Assembly: GCF_013364235.1 (NCBI RefSeq)
Contig: NZ_CP054919.1
Location: forward strand, 4,621,249-4,685,248
Direction of reading: 5' to 3'
Origin: Kitasatospora sp. NA04385
GTDB lineage: Bacteria; Actinomycetota; Actinomycetes; Streptomycetales; Streptomycetaceae
Length of the DNA: 64,000 nucleotides
Part shown: one piece after another, positions 30,255 to 38,949 of the stretch
How the letters are laid out: every line of letters begins with the position of its first letter
Position numbering within the stretch: the first letter of the stretch is position 1
Notes under the pieces: generated by a model
Database searches by the model: none
Told to the model about the DNA's origin: nothing
Seen by the model: only the letters and a program-made list of their open reading frames with translations
Translations under genes and position numbers: made by a program

Positions 30255-31505
30255 TCAGAGCGCGGCGAGCTCGCGGGCCAGCCGGGCGCTGTCGCGGTGC
30301 CCGGTGAACTCGCGCGCCGCGGCCAGCGCGGCGGCCCGGCGGCGGGGGGCGAGCAGCCCGCCGTGGGTGAGCGAGTCGACCGGCCGCCGGGTGCGCCACT
30401 CGTCCAGGGACCAGCGGGCGTACGGGCCGAACAGGGCGCGGGTGGGGTCGGGCAGGTCGGTGCGGGCGGGGACGGCGGCCCGGGCGCCGTTCAGCGCGAC
30501 CTGCCCGTCGAGGCCGGCGCAGACGTCGAGCCAGGCGAGCGCGGCGGTGCGGTTGCGGGCCGCCCGGGGCAGCGCGAAGACGTCGGTCCGGGACTGGAAC
30601 AGGGCCTCGGTGCCGGGCGCGGCGCTCCAGCCGTAGTCGGTGCCCGGGCGCAGCCCGAGGTCCTCGCGCAGCCAGGTGTCGGCCCAGTCGCCGGTGACCA
30701 GGTACCCGGCCCGGCCGGTGCCCAGCAGCCGGGCGGCGTCGGTCCAGTCGGCGTCCGGGGCGGGCGGCGCGGCGAGCGCCAGCAGGGCGTCCAGGGTGCG
30801 CAGGGCGCCGGTGGCGGCGGAGCCGCGCCAGGGGCCGCCGGGCCGCCACAGCGCGGCGAAGCCGTCGGGGCCGTGCGCGGCGAGCAGGACGGTCTCGGCC
30901 AGGTGCAGCACCTCGGCCGGGCCGCCGACGGCGAGCGGGGTGGTGCCGGTGGCGGCGAGCTGCCGCAGCCGGGCGAGCAGTGCCCCGGTGTCCCGGGGCG
31001 GCGGGGCGGCACCGGCCGCGGCCAGCAGCCGCGGGTTGGTCCACAGCAGGTTGGTGCGCCTGGCCCCGGCCGGGACGCCGTACAGCGCCCCGCCGGCCCG
31101 CAGCCGGGGCAGCAGCGCCCCGGGCAGCCCCGCCGTCCAGCCGCGGGCGGCGGCGAGGGCGTCCAGCGGCTCCAACCGGGGTGCCAGTTCGGCGAGTTCG
31201 TCGCCGCCGGAGCACCGGAAGCTGTCCGGCGGCGGACCGTCGGCGAGCCGGGCGGCGAGGTCGGTGCCGGCCGGGTTGGAGGCGTCGCCCGCCACGAAGG
31301 TGACGTTCGGGGCGCGGCCCTTCAACGCGGCCAGCAGGGCCTGCAGCCCGCCCTGCTCCGGGCCGCTCGTCCAGCCGGTGGTGACCTCCAGCAGGCCCGC
31401 CGGACCGCTCGTCGAACTCGCCTCCGCCGAGCCGTACCGGGCCAGCGCGGTGGCGCCCAGGGCGGCCAGCGCGCCCAGCAGGACCCGGCGGCGGCGGATC
31501 GGCAC
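30255..31505 (-). CDS. Extracellular solute-binding protein (ABC type), probably Tat-exported
   Basis: The 416-residue protein starts at GTG 31505 (GGGAG six bases before). Its leader PIRRRRVLLGALAALGATALA has a twin-arginine-like head and no lipobox cysteine, unlike the binding lipoprotein at 50480. The mature part shows family-1 binding-protein features: a DELAELAPRLEPLD segment, GVPAGARRTNLLWTNPRLL and GRAGYLVTGDWADTW. Such proteins capture sugars or oligosaccharides for an ABC permease, but none is encoded nearby. Very Ala-rich composition suggests a diverged member; the ligand is unknown. Confidence 0.75.
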   Translation of the reverse strand: MPIRRRRVLLGALAALGATALARYGSAEASSTSGPAGLLEVTTGWTSGPEQGGLQALLAALKGRAPNVTFVAGDASNPAGTDLAARLADGPPPDSFRCSGGDELAELAPRLEPLDALAAARGWTAGLPGALLPRLRAGGALYGVPAGARRTNLLWTNPRLLAAAGAAPPPRDTGALLARLRQLAATGTTPLAVGGPAEVLHLAETVLLAAHGPDGFAALWRPGGPWRGSAATGALRTLDALLALAAPPAPDADWTDAARLLGTGRAGYLVTGDWADTWLREDLGLRPGTDYGWSAAPGTEALFQSRTDVFALPRAARNRTAALAWLDVCAGLDGQVALNGARAAVPARTDLPDPTRALFGPYARWSLDEWRTRRPVDSLTHGGLLAPRRRAAALAAAREFTGHRDSARLARELAAL

Positions 31506-31729
31506 GGCACTCCCAGCGGGGTCGAACGGGCGGGCGGGCGAACGACGGACGAACGGTCCGCGGCGGCCCACCATCCCACCGTCCGGCCCGATCCCGCGTC
31601 AAGGGCCGGGCCCCGCCGGGCAGCCCCGAAGAACGCCTCCGCGGGATCTCCTCAACCGGACTCCCGGACTGCTAACGTCCGTGCTGCGCGACCCGGCCGC
31701 GGCTGTCCCGGCGCGCGGGAGGAACTCCG

Positions 31730-32059
31730 ATGGTGCACCTCGCCCGGCCCGTGCTCCGCCCCGTTCCCGCGGTGCGGCGGGAGGCGTGCGGGGCGCAGCG
31801 CGGCGAGCTGAGCATCACCCGGGCCCCCGGGGTGCCGGCGCTGATCCGCTGGCAGCCCGCCGGGGGCGAACCGGTCGACCTCCTCCCGCCCTACCGCCTC
31901 GACCGGGTCGAGATCCGCCGCTCCCACCGGGCCAGCCTGCACGGCCTGACCGCCGGCGTCCGCCTGGTCACCGCCGGCCGCTCCCTCCTCTTCCTGGTCC
32001 CCCCGGCCGACCTGCCGGCCCTCGCCCTGGCGGCGGCCTCCACCCGGAGGGCGCCGTAG
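31730..32059 (+). CDS. Conserved-looking hypothetical protein, 109 residues
   Basis: I do not recognise a family. The protein starts at ATG 31730 after AGGAAC. Its middle part alternates hydrophobic and charged residues (LSITRAPGVPALIRWQ ... LDRVEIRRSHRASLHGLTAG), as in a small beta-rich fold. It has no signal peptide, helix long enough to span a membrane, or cysteine pair. It lies divergent from the binding-protein gene and converges with the LolA-like gene 33 bp away. It appears to be a single-gene unit. Confidence 0.6.
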   Translation: MVHLARPVLRPVPAVRREACGAQRGELSITRAPGVPALIRWQPAGGEPVDLLPPYRLDRVEIRRSHRASLHGLTAGVRLVTAGRSLLFLVPPADLPALALAAASTRRAP

Positions 32060-32091
32060 CGGAGCACCGCCGGGGCGAGGGCCGCCGTTCC

Positions 32092-33327
32092 TCACCCGCG
32101 GGCGGCCCGCTGCAGCGTCTCCGGGGTGACCGCGCCGAGGTAGACGCGGCCGTCGTCGGTGATCAGGGCGTTGACGACGCGGGTGGAGACCAGCGTCCCG
32201 CCGTCGACGCGGCGGCCGGTGAACTGGGCCAGCCCCTTCGCGGCGTCGGCGCCCGCCTCGCCGTGCAGGACGGTGGTCCAGCCCTCGCCGATCGCGGAGG
32301 CACCCCGGACGTCCGGCCCGGCGTCCGACCCGGTGCCCGGTTCGGCGCCCGGCTCGGGCAGGACGGAGGACAGCGGGTTGCCGGAGAAGGCGTCGGCGGG
32401 AGCCTCGGTGACCTTGGCGCCCTTGGGGGCGGTGAACCGGAACGTCCCGGCGTCCGGCTTGGCGTAGGAGAGCGAGCCGAAGCGGACGTCGAACGCGGTC
32501 GCGCCGTCCACCGTGCGGACCTGGACGGCCAGCGGCACGCCCTTCTCGGCGTCGATCGCGATCCGGACCTCGTCGACGGTGGAGCCGGCCTGCTTGGGCT
32601 TGACGCTGAGCCGGTACGCGGCGTGCCCGGCGACCCGCTCGGTGCCGCCGACGGTCACCGAGGTGGTCGCGGCGGACTGCTCCAGGAAGCGCTTGGCGAC
32701 CTCCTGCGGGGTGAACGAGCCGATGCCCGGCTCGGGCGCGTGCTCGTGCCCGGCGGACGCGGGGGCGGTCAGGTGCAGGGCCTGCTGGGAGCCGCGGTCG
32801 TAGGCCCACAGCTGGTCGCCGTCGTGGACCAGCTCGTAGCCGGACTTCTCGCCGGCCATGGTCAGCCGCTGCCGGTCGGGCCCGTCGACGGCGACCTTCA
32901 GGGTGTGCGAGCCGCCGAGCAGTTCGACCGCCTTGAGCTTCGGGTCGGCGCCGCCGACCTGCGCACCGGCGCCGCGGGCGAGTTCGCCGATCGGGCCGGT
33001 GCCGCCCACCGCGTCGGTGAGCGCGGTGGGCAGGCCGAGGTCGGCGCTGATCCGGACGGTGCCGGAGAAGGTGTCGGTGTTCGCGGAGAGCGCCTTGGTG
33101 ACGAGGTCCTGGGCGCTGATCGCGGGCAGGTCGGGCGTCTCGTCGCTGGCGAGCGCGGGCACCAGCCCGATGCCGGTGGCGACGGCGGCGGCGACGGCCA
33201 CCGGCACCCCGACGCGGACGGCGCGCCGCCGTCCGGGCCGTCCGGGCCGCCCGCCGGGCCCGGTGGGCGCGGGCGGAGCGATCCGGAGCGGCGTCATGTC
33301 CTGTTCTGCGGCGGAGTCGTGGTCCAC
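32092..33327 (-). CDS. LolA-like secreted or membrane-anchored protein
   Basis: The 411-residue protein has a basic cytoplasmic N-terminus (GRPGRRRAVRVG), one helix near residues 38-60, and a large outer domain with LolA-like repeats of strands (AYRLSVKPKQAGSTVDEVRIAIDAEKGVPLAVQV, split by a turn). In Gram-negative bacteria LolA carries lipoproteins, but actinobacterial homologues are of unknown role, perhaps lipid or lipoprotein handling at the cell surface. GTG 33327 is preceded by GAAGGGGG. It is divergent from fbiC, with a 25-bp dyad between them. Confidence 0.78.
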   Translation of the reverse strand: MDHDSAAEQDMTPLRIAPPAPTGPGGRPGRPGRRRAVRVGVPVAVAAAVATGIGLVPALASDETPDLPAISAQDLVTKALSANTDTFSGTVRISADLGLPTALTDAVGGTGPIGELARGAGAQVGGADPKLKAVELLGGSHTLKVAVDGPDRQRLTMAGEKSGYELVHDGDQLWAYDRGSQQALHLTAPASAGHEHAPEPGIGSFTPQEVAKRFLEQSAATTSVTVGGTERVAGHAAYRLSVKPKQAGSTVDEVRIAIDAEKGVPLAVQVRTVDGATAFDVRFGSLSYAKPDAGTFRFTAPKGAKVTEAPADAFSGNPLSSVLPEPGAEPGTGSDAGPDVRGASAIGEGWTTVLHGEAGADAAKGLAQFTGRRVDGGTLVSTRVVNALITDDGRVYLGAVTPETLQRAARG

Positions 33328-33447
33328 GGCAGCCCCCTTCCGAGTGCCTGTGCGCTGTCACCGTCCATTAGAGCCCCCGCGGCCGGATCCGCGCGTCGCC
33401 CGGCGGCAGCAGATCCGGGTACGACTCGCGTTGTATCCGCAGTATTG

Positions 33448-33472
33448 CGACCCTGAGAAGCCGTCAGGGTCG
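33448..33472. promoter_or_regulatory. Dyad in the LolA-like/fbiC divergent promoter region
   Basis: CGACCCTGA (33448-33456), a 7-base spacer and TCAGGGTCG (33464-33472) form a perfect inverted repeat. It lies 120 bp before the LolA-like start and 40 bp before fbiC. TAGGGT at 33499 with the fbiC ATG a few bases on suggests a leaderless fbiC transcript, so the dyad would lie near its -35. An operator is plausible; a transcript hairpin is the alternative. Confidence 0.4.
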
Positions 33473-33512
33473 TGTAGTCCCGCAGGGCTACCTCTCGCGT
33501 AGGGTCGGCCCC

Positions 33513-36101
33513 ATGAGCCCTCAGCCCCCGTCCCCGTCCGCGCCCGCCCCGACCGCGACCGCGATGCGGCGCGCGCTGCGCCGGGCCGGGGACGGCGTGG
33601 CGCTGGACGTCGCGGAGGCCGCGGTGCTGCTCCAGGCCCGCGGCGGGGACCTGGAGCGGCTGTGCGCGATCGCGGCCCGGGTCCGGGACGCCGGGCTGGA
33701 GCAGGCGGGCCGGCCGGGCGTCATCACGTACTCGCGCAAGGTGTTCGTCCCGCTGACCAGGCTCTGTCGGGACCGCTGTCACTACTGCACCTTCGTCACC
33801 GTGCCCGGAAAGCTGCGCAAGGACGGCCACGGGCTGTACCTCTCCCCGGACGAGGTGCTGGACATCGCCCGCAAGGGGGCCGAACTGGGCTGCAAGGAGG
33901 CCCTGTTCACGCTCGGCGACCGGCCCGAGGACCGCTGGCCCGAGGCCCGCGAGTGGCTGGACGCGCACGGCTACGACGACACCCTGGCGTACGTGCGGGC
34001 GATGGCGGTCCGGGTGCTGGAGGAGACCGGGCTGCTGCCGCACCTCAACCCGGGGGTGCTGTCCTGGACGGACTTCCAGCGGCTCAAGCCGGTCGCCCCG
34101 TCGATGGGCATGATGCTGGAGACCACCGCCGTCCGCCTCTGGTCGGAGCCCGGCGGCCCGCACCACGGCTCGCCCGACAAGGAACCGGCCGTCCGGCTGC
34201 GGGTGCTGGAGGACGCCGGGCGCAGCGCGGTGCCGTTCACCACCGGGGTGCTGATCGGCATCGGCGAGACGTACGAGGAGCGGGCCGACTCGCTGCTGGC
34301 GATCCGCCGGGTCTCCCGCGCCTACCAGGGCGTGCAGGAGGTGATCGTGCAGAACTTCCGGGCCAAGCCGGACACCGCGATGCGCGCCATGCCGGACGCC
34401 GAACTCTCCGAGCTGGCGGCCGCGGTGGCGGTGGCCCGGCTGGTGCTCGGCCCCGCCGCCCGGATCCAGGCCCCGCCGAACCTGGTGGACGCCGAGTACG
34501 CGCTGCTGATCGGCGCGGGCATCGACGACTGGGGCGGCGTCTCCCCGCTGACGCCCGACCACGTCAATCCGGAGCGCCCCTGGCCGCACGTCGAGGAGCT
34601 GGCCGAACGCACCGCCGCCGCCGGGTTCGCGCTGCGCGAGCGGCTGACGATCTACCCCGAGTACCTGAAGCGCGGCGAGCCCTGGCTGGACCCGCGGCTG
34701 CTCCCGCACGTGCGGGCGCTCGCCGACCCGGCCACCGGCCTGGCCGTCGAGGACGCCCGCCCGGTCGGCCTGCCCTGGCAGGAGCCGGACGAGCCGATGA
34801 CCGGCGGCGGCCGCACCGACCTGTTCCGCACCGTCGACACCGAGGGCCGCACCGGCGACCGGCGCTCCGACTTCGACGACGTGTACGGCGACTGGGAGAC
34901 GCTGCGCGAGCGGGCCGCGCTGCCCGTCCCGCGCCGGTTGGACGCCGACCTGCGGGCCGCGCTGTCCACGGCCGCCGACGACCCGCGGAAGCTGACCGAC
35001 GACCAGGCGCTGGCGCTGTTCCAGGCCGACGGCGAGGCGCTGGACGCGCTGACCCGGATCGCCGACGAGCTGCGCCGCGCCACCGTCGGCGAGGACGTCA
35101 CCTACTGCGTCACCCGGAACATCAACTTCACCAACGTCTGCTACACCGGCTGCCGGTTCTGCGCCTTCGCGCAGCGCCGCACCGACGCCGACGCCTACAC
35201 CCTCTCGCTGGAGCAGGTCGCCGAACGGGCCGAGCAGGCCTGGCAGGTGGGCGCGACCGAGGTGTGCATGCAGGGCGGCATCCACCCGGACCTGCCGGGC
35301 ACCGCGTACTTCGACATCGCGCGGGCGGTGAAGGAGCGGGTGCCGGGCATCCACGTGCACGCCTTCTCGCCGATGGAGGTGGTCAACGGGGCCACCCGCA
35401 CCGGCCTGCCGGTCCGCGAGTGGCTGCGGCGGGCGAAGGACGCCGGGCTGGACTCGATCCCCGGCACGGCGGCGGAGATCCTGGACGACGAGGTGCGCTG
35501 GGTGCTCACCAAGGGCAAGCTGCCCGCCGCGACCTGGGTCGAGGTGGTCACCGCCGCCCACGAGCTGGGCCTGCGCTCCTCCTCGACGATGATGTACGGC
35601 CACGTCGACACCCCGAAGCACTGGCTGGGGCACCTGCGGCTGCTCGCCGAACTCCAGCAGCGCACCGGCGGGTTCACCGAGTTCGTCACGCTGCCGTTCG
35701 TGCACACCAACGCGCCGGTCTACCTGGCGGGCATCGCCCGGCCGGGCCCGACCGCCCGCGACAACCGGGCGGTGACGGCGATGGCCCGGCTGCTGCTGCA
35801 CCCGCACATCACCAACATCCAGACCAGCTGGGTGAAGCTGGGCGCCGAGGGCGCCGCCGAGATGCTCCGCAGCGGCGCCAACGACCTGGGCGGCACGCTG
35901 ATGGAGGAGACCATCTCCCGGATGGCGGGCTCCTCCTGGGGCTCCTACAAGTCGGTGCGCGACCTGGAGGCGATCGCCGCGCTGGCCGGCCGCCCGGCCC
36001 GCCAGCGCACCACCCTGTACGGCGAGGTGCCCGCCGAGCGCCGCGCCGCCGCGCTGGCCTCCGACGGGCACCTGCCGCAGCTGCTCCCGGTGCTCGACTA
36101 G
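33513..36101 (+). CDS. fbiC: FO synthase FbiC (CofG-CofH fusion)
   Basis: FbiC (862 residues) makes the deazaflavin FO, the core of cofactor F420, from tyrosine and a flavin precursor. Two radical-SAM modules are fused. The N-terminal CofG part has Cys85-x3-Cys89-x2-Cys92 (CRDRCHYC). The C-terminal CofH part has Cys543-x3-Cys547-x2-Cys550 (CYTGCRFC). The length is right for actinobacterial FbiC. The CofH half is a homologue of MqnC at the start of the window and shares its NINFTNVC-type entry into the cluster motif. Confidence 0.97.
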   Translation: MSPQPPSPSAPAPTATAMRRALRRAGDGVALDVAEAAVLLQARGGDLERLCAIAARVRDAGLEQAGRPGVITYSRKVFVPLTRLCRDRCHYCTFVTVPGKLRKDGHGLYLSPDEVLDIARKGAELGCKEALFTLGDRPEDRWPEAREWLDAHGYDDTLAYVRAMAVRVLEETGLLPHLNPGVLSWTDFQRLKPVAPSMGMMLETTAVRLWSEPGGPHHGSPDKEPAVRLRVLEDAGRSAVPFTTGVLIGIGETYEERADSLLAIRRVSRAYQGVQEVIVQNFRAKPDTAMRAMPDAELSELAAAVAVARLVLGPAARIQAPPNLVDAEYALLIGAGIDDWGGVSPLTPDHVNPERPWPHVEELAERTAAAGFALRERLTIYPEYLKRGEPWLDPRLLPHVRALADPATGLAVEDARPVGLPWQEPDEPMTGGGRTDLFRTVDTEGRTGDRRSDFDDVYGDWETLRERAALPVPRRLDADLRAALSTAADDPRKLTDDQALALFQADGEALDALTRIADELRRATVGEDVTYCVTRNINFTNVCYTGCRFCAFAQRRTDADAYTLSLEQVAERAEQAWQVGATEVCMQGGIHPDLPGTAYFDIARAVKERVPGIHVHAFSPMEVVNGATRTGLPVREWLRRAKDAGLDSIPGTAAEILDDEVRWVLTKGKLPAATWVEVVTAAHELGLRSSSTMMYGHVDTPKHWLGHLRLLAELQQRTGGFTEFVTLPFVHTNAPVYLAGIARPGPTARDNRAVTAMARLLLHPHITNIQTSWVKLGAEGAAEMLRSGANDLGGTLMEETISRMAGSSWGSYKSVRDLEAIAALAGRPARQRTTLYGEVPAERRAAALASDGHLPQLLPVLD

Positions 36102-36276
36102 GGCCGGTCCGGCCGGGCCGGTGACCTGCGGGGGCCGTCACCGGAACGGACGGCCGGGCGCACCGCTGTTCGGGCCGGGCCGCCTTTTCGCGCGGTTCTT
36201 CGAATAAGGTGCGTCTACCGCCCGAGCTCCCGCCCCGGGCGGTGGACCGCGCCGCCGACCGAAAGGGTCCCGTCCC

Positions 36277-37377
36277 GTGATGCCTCTGTGGTCACGCGCC
36301 CAGCAGCAGGACTTCCGCAGCCGGGTCCGGGGCTGCCTGCTCGGCGGGGCGATCGGGGACGCGCTCGGCGGCGGCATCGAGTTCGAGCAGCTGGAGCAGA
36401 TCCGCGAGGCGCACGGCGAGGCGGGCGTGACCGGCTACGTCCCCGCGTACGGGCGGCGCGGCGCGATCACCGACGACACCCAGATGACCCTGTTCACCGT
36501 CGACGGCCTGATCCGCTCCCACATCAGCCGCGACGGCGGCGCCTGGCACCCGCCGTCCGACGTGCACCGCGCCTACCTGCGCTGGTACGCCACGCAGCAG
36601 GACTGGGGACCGGACGAGCGCCGCAAGGACCTGGGCTGGCTCGGCCGCGAGGAGTGGCTGTACGCCCGCCGCGCCCCCGGCCAGGCCTGCCTGTCCGGCC
36701 TGGCCGGCACCGAGAGCGGGCCGCTGCCGACCGTCGAGGAGCCGCGCAACCCGGGCTCCAAGGGCTGCGGCACCGTGATGCGGGCCGCCCCGTTCGGGCT
36801 GCTCACCGCCTGGGACCCGGCGCTGGTCTTCCAGCTCGCCGTCGAGTGCTCGGTGCTGACCCACGGCCACCCCACCGGCTACCTGTCCGCCGGGGCGTTC
36901 GCGGTGATCGTCCACGCGGTGGCCCGCGGCGGCACCCTGGAGGAGGGCGTGCACCTCGCGCTGGCCCTGCTCTCCGAGCGCACCGGCCACGAGGAGACCA
37001 CCGCCGCGCTGCGCGCCGCGCTGGACGCGGTGCGGGCCGGGGCGCCGTCCCCCGAGCGGGTCGAGGAGCTGGGCGAGGGCTGGGTCGCCGAGGAGGCGCT
37101 CGCCATCGGCCTGTACTGCGCGCTGGTCGCCGAGGACGTCCGCAGCGGCCTGCTGCTGGCCGTCAACCACTCCGGCGACAGCGACTCCACCGGCTCGATC
37201 TGCGGCAACCTGCTGGGCGCCCTGCACGGCGAGACCGCCCTCCCGCCGGACCTGCTGGCCGAGGTCGAGGGCCGCGGCACCGTCCTGGAGCTCGCCGACG
37301 ACCTGGTGCTGGAACTGCTGCACGGCCCCGAACTGCACGGCACCGAGGTCTGGGCCGCCCGCTACCCGGCCCCCTGA
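36277..37377 (+). CDS. ADP-ribosylglycohydrolase family protein
   Basis: The 366-residue protein belongs to the DraG/ARH family, which removes ADP-ribose from modified proteins or small molecules using two Mg ions. Metal-binding motifs are visible: GAIGDALGGGIEF near residue 25, ITDDTQMTLFT near 68, and NHSGDSDSTGSICGNLLGA near 296. GTG 36277 (or ATG 36280) is the start. It is a single gene; its target is unknown. Streptomycetes often have several such enzymes. Confidence 0.9.
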   Translation: MMPLWSRAQQQDFRSRVRGCLLGGAIGDALGGGIEFEQLEQIREAHGEAGVTGYVPAYGRRGAITDDTQMTLFTVDGLIRSHISRDGGAWHPPSDVHRAYLRWYATQQDWGPDERRKDLGWLGREEWLYARRAPGQACLSGLAGTESGPLPTVEEPRNPGSKGCGTVMRAAPFGLLTAWDPALVFQLAVECSVLTHGHPTGYLSAGAFAVIVHAVARGGTLEEGVHLALALLSERTGHEETTAALRAALDAVRAGAPSPERVEELGEGWVAEEALAIGLYCALVAEDVRSGLLLAVNHSGDSDSTGSICGNLLGALHGETALPPDLLAEVEGRGTVLELADDLVLELLHGPELHGTEVWAARYPAP

Positions 37378-37452
37378 CCGCGCTACCCCCGACCGTACGG
37401 CCCCCCGACCGTACGGCCCGACCCGGTCGCGCGGCCGGGCCCGGACGCGGAA

Positions 37453-37481
37453 GTGCCCGCCACGCGGGAAGCGGCGGGCAC
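37453..37481. terminator. Hairpin between the ADP-ribosylglycohydrolase and DUF397 genes
   Basis: GTGCCCGCC (37453-37461) pairs with GGCGGGCAC (37473-37481) around an 11-base loop. It lies between converging genes. Three short CCCGACCGTACGG repeats precede it at about 37388-37430. Confidence 0.55.
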
Positions 37482-37501
37482 CTTCGGGCCGTGCGGAGGA
37501 C

Positions 37502-37708
37502 TCAGACCTCGCCGAAGCGGCCGGCACCGGCCGCCGTGGCGAACGCGGCCCAGGACGCGCCGGAGAAGCACAGCCGCGGGCCCTGCGGGTCCTTGGAGTC
37601 CCGGACGGCGATCGAGGCCGAACCCGGCACGGCGACCTCTACGCAGGCGCCGTTGCCCCCGCTGTAGCTGCTCTTGCGCCAGGTAAGGCTCTCGGTGGCC
37701 TTGCTCAT
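37502..37708 (-). CDS. DUF397 protein, partner of the XRE regulator
   Basis: The 68-residue protein shows the DUF397 pattern: LTWRKSSYSGGNGACVEVA near the start, VAVRDSKDP-like IAVRDSKDPQGP in the middle, and a final FSGASWAAFATA. ATG 37708 overlaps the stop of the XRE gene by four bases. In streptomycetes such pairs act like toxin-antitoxin or BldB/WhiJ-type developmental modules, where the small protein antagonises its XRE partner. That role is known for relatives and inferred here. Confidence 0.88.
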   Translation of the reverse strand: MSKATESLTWRKSSYSGGNGACVEVAVPGSASIAVRDSKDPQGPRLCFSGASWAAFATAAGAGRFGEV

Positions 37709-38562
37709 TTGGTGAACTCCTCTGCGATGTCGGCGATCATCGACCGGCTCTCCGCGACGCTCAGCGCTGCGGCTCTCAGGTGGTCGTAGAGATTGGTATA
37801 GCGGCGGACGTCGGCGTCCTTCTCCAGGTAGAGATCGCTCGTCACTCCTTCGAAGTAGACGACCGTGGAATCCGCTGACTCCGGGAACTCCAGCAGGGAG
37901 AATGTCCCGGTCATGCCCGGGTGGGAGCCGTGCGAGAACGGGATCACCTGGAGGTTGATGTTCGCCCGCTCGCCCAGTTCGACGAGCTGCCACAACTGCT
38001 CGGCCATCACCTGCCGCCCGCCGACCTGCCGGCGCAGGACGGCCTCGTCTATGACGACCCACAGGCTGCCCAGCTGGTCCTCGCCGTGGATCCGGTGCTG
38101 CCGCTTCAGGCGGACCTCCACCCGGCGCCGGATCGCGGTCGGGTCGGTGTCCGGCTGGGTGCCGGCCACCACGGCCTCCGCGTACTCGCGGGTCTGCAGC
38201 AGCCCCGGCACGAACGAGGACTCGTACGCCCGGATCGAGGAGGCCTCCGCCTCCAGCCCGATGTACACGCTGTACGGGATGTCCCCGAACTCGTGCCACC
38301 AGCCGCGCTGCCGCGACTCCTTGGCCATCTCCATCAGCCCGGCGCGGACCCGCTCGTCCTCGACCTCGTAGACGTCGCACAGGTCGCGCACGTCGCGCTG
38401 GCTGATCGAGCGGCGGCCGTTCTCCAGTCGGCTGATCTTGGACTGCGAGACCATCAGGCGGCCTGCCACCTCTTCGGCGGTCATCCCCCTGAGCTCGCGC
38501 AGGCGCCGCAGTTCGGCGCCGAGCCTGCGGCGGCGAACCGTCGGATTCACGCTGGCGGACAC
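37705..38562 (-). CDS. XRE-family transcriptional regulator with DUF5753 domain
   Basis: The 285-residue protein has an N-terminal helix-turn-helix (LRELRGMTAEEVAGRLMVSQ, SKISRLENG; residues 21-49) and a C-terminal DUF5753 ligand-binding-like domain with FVPGLLQTREYAEAVV and LWVVIDEAVLRR. This is the Scr1/WhiJ-like layout. GTG 38562 with GGAGG five bases upstream is chosen over in-frame starts further out. The gene is coupled to DUF397 (ATGA). WhiJ-like pairs influence sporulation and antibiotic production. Its 3' relative appears as a scrap at 5713-5868. Confidence 0.92.
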   Translation of the reverse strand: MSASVNPTVRRRRLGAELRRLRELRGMTAEEVAGRLMVSQSKISRLENGRRSISQRDVRDLCDVYEVEDERVRAGLMEMAKESRQRGWWHEFGDIPYSVYIGLEAEASSIRAYESSFVPGLLQTREYAEAVVAGTQPDTDPTAIRRRVEVRLKRQHRIHGEDQLGSLWVVIDEAVLRRQVGGRQVMAEQLWQLVELGERANINLQVIPFSHGSHPGMTGTFSLLEFPESADSTVVYFEGVTSDLYLEKDADVRRYTNLYDHLRAAALSVAESRSMIADIAEEFTK

Positions 38563-38782
38563 ATCGACCTCCGGCCCCACTTCTGGCAACAGTGCGGTAA
38601 TTGGTACCAACCCCCCTGACGCTGAGCAGCATGCCACTTCAACTGCGGTCCGTGCCCAGGAATCGCAGCACCGCAGTGGAACAGATCATTTGAAAATAGC
38701 TCAATCGGGATGCACCGGCTTGCGCTCGGCGCGCCCACCCGCTAATGGGGGACTCCGTGCGGCACGCGCCCGCTGACGGGCC

Positions 38783-38846
38783 GTCGGGTCTTCGGGCGGT
38801 CGGGTCTTCGGGCCGTCGGGTCTTCGGGCCGTCGGGTCTTCGGGCC
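38783..38846 (+). repeat. Four tandem copies of a 16-bp unit
   Basis: The unit GTCGGGTCTTCGGGCC occurs at 38783, 38799, 38815 and 38831, with one mismatch in the first copy. There is no spacer, so it is a simple tandem array and not CRISPR. Confidence 0.9.
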
Positions 38847-38870
38847 CCGGCGGCTCCCGGCCCCGGGAAC

Positions 38871-38921
38871 GCCGAAGGGCGGGTGGCCCGGTGCATCGCA
38901 CCGGGCCACCCGCCCTTCGGC
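38871..38921. terminator. 24-bp perfect hairpin after the GPP34 gene
   Basis: Arms 38871-38894 and 38898-38921 (beginning GCCGAAGGGCGGG) are perfectly complementary, with a 3-base ATC loop. It lies 28 bp past the stop of the leftward GPP34 gene and should end its transcript. Confidence 0.8.
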
Positions 38922-38949
38922 CGAGCCGAACGCTAACGGCGTGCGCCGC

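Larger units (their letters stand above)
38563..38949. other. Gap with tandem repeats and a long hairpin, no gene seen
   Basis: The 387 bp hold the XRE gene's promoter region (A+T-rich around 38680-38705, with TTGA...TCAA dyad), a 16-bp tandem array at 38783-38846 and a perfect hairpin at 38871-38921. Frames in this stretch are short or follow the repeats and do not look like genes. Confidence 0.6.

Noticed and set aside
38783..38846. CRISPR-like array
   Set aside because: The 16-bp units have no spacers and no cas genes are near; it is a simple tandem repeat.
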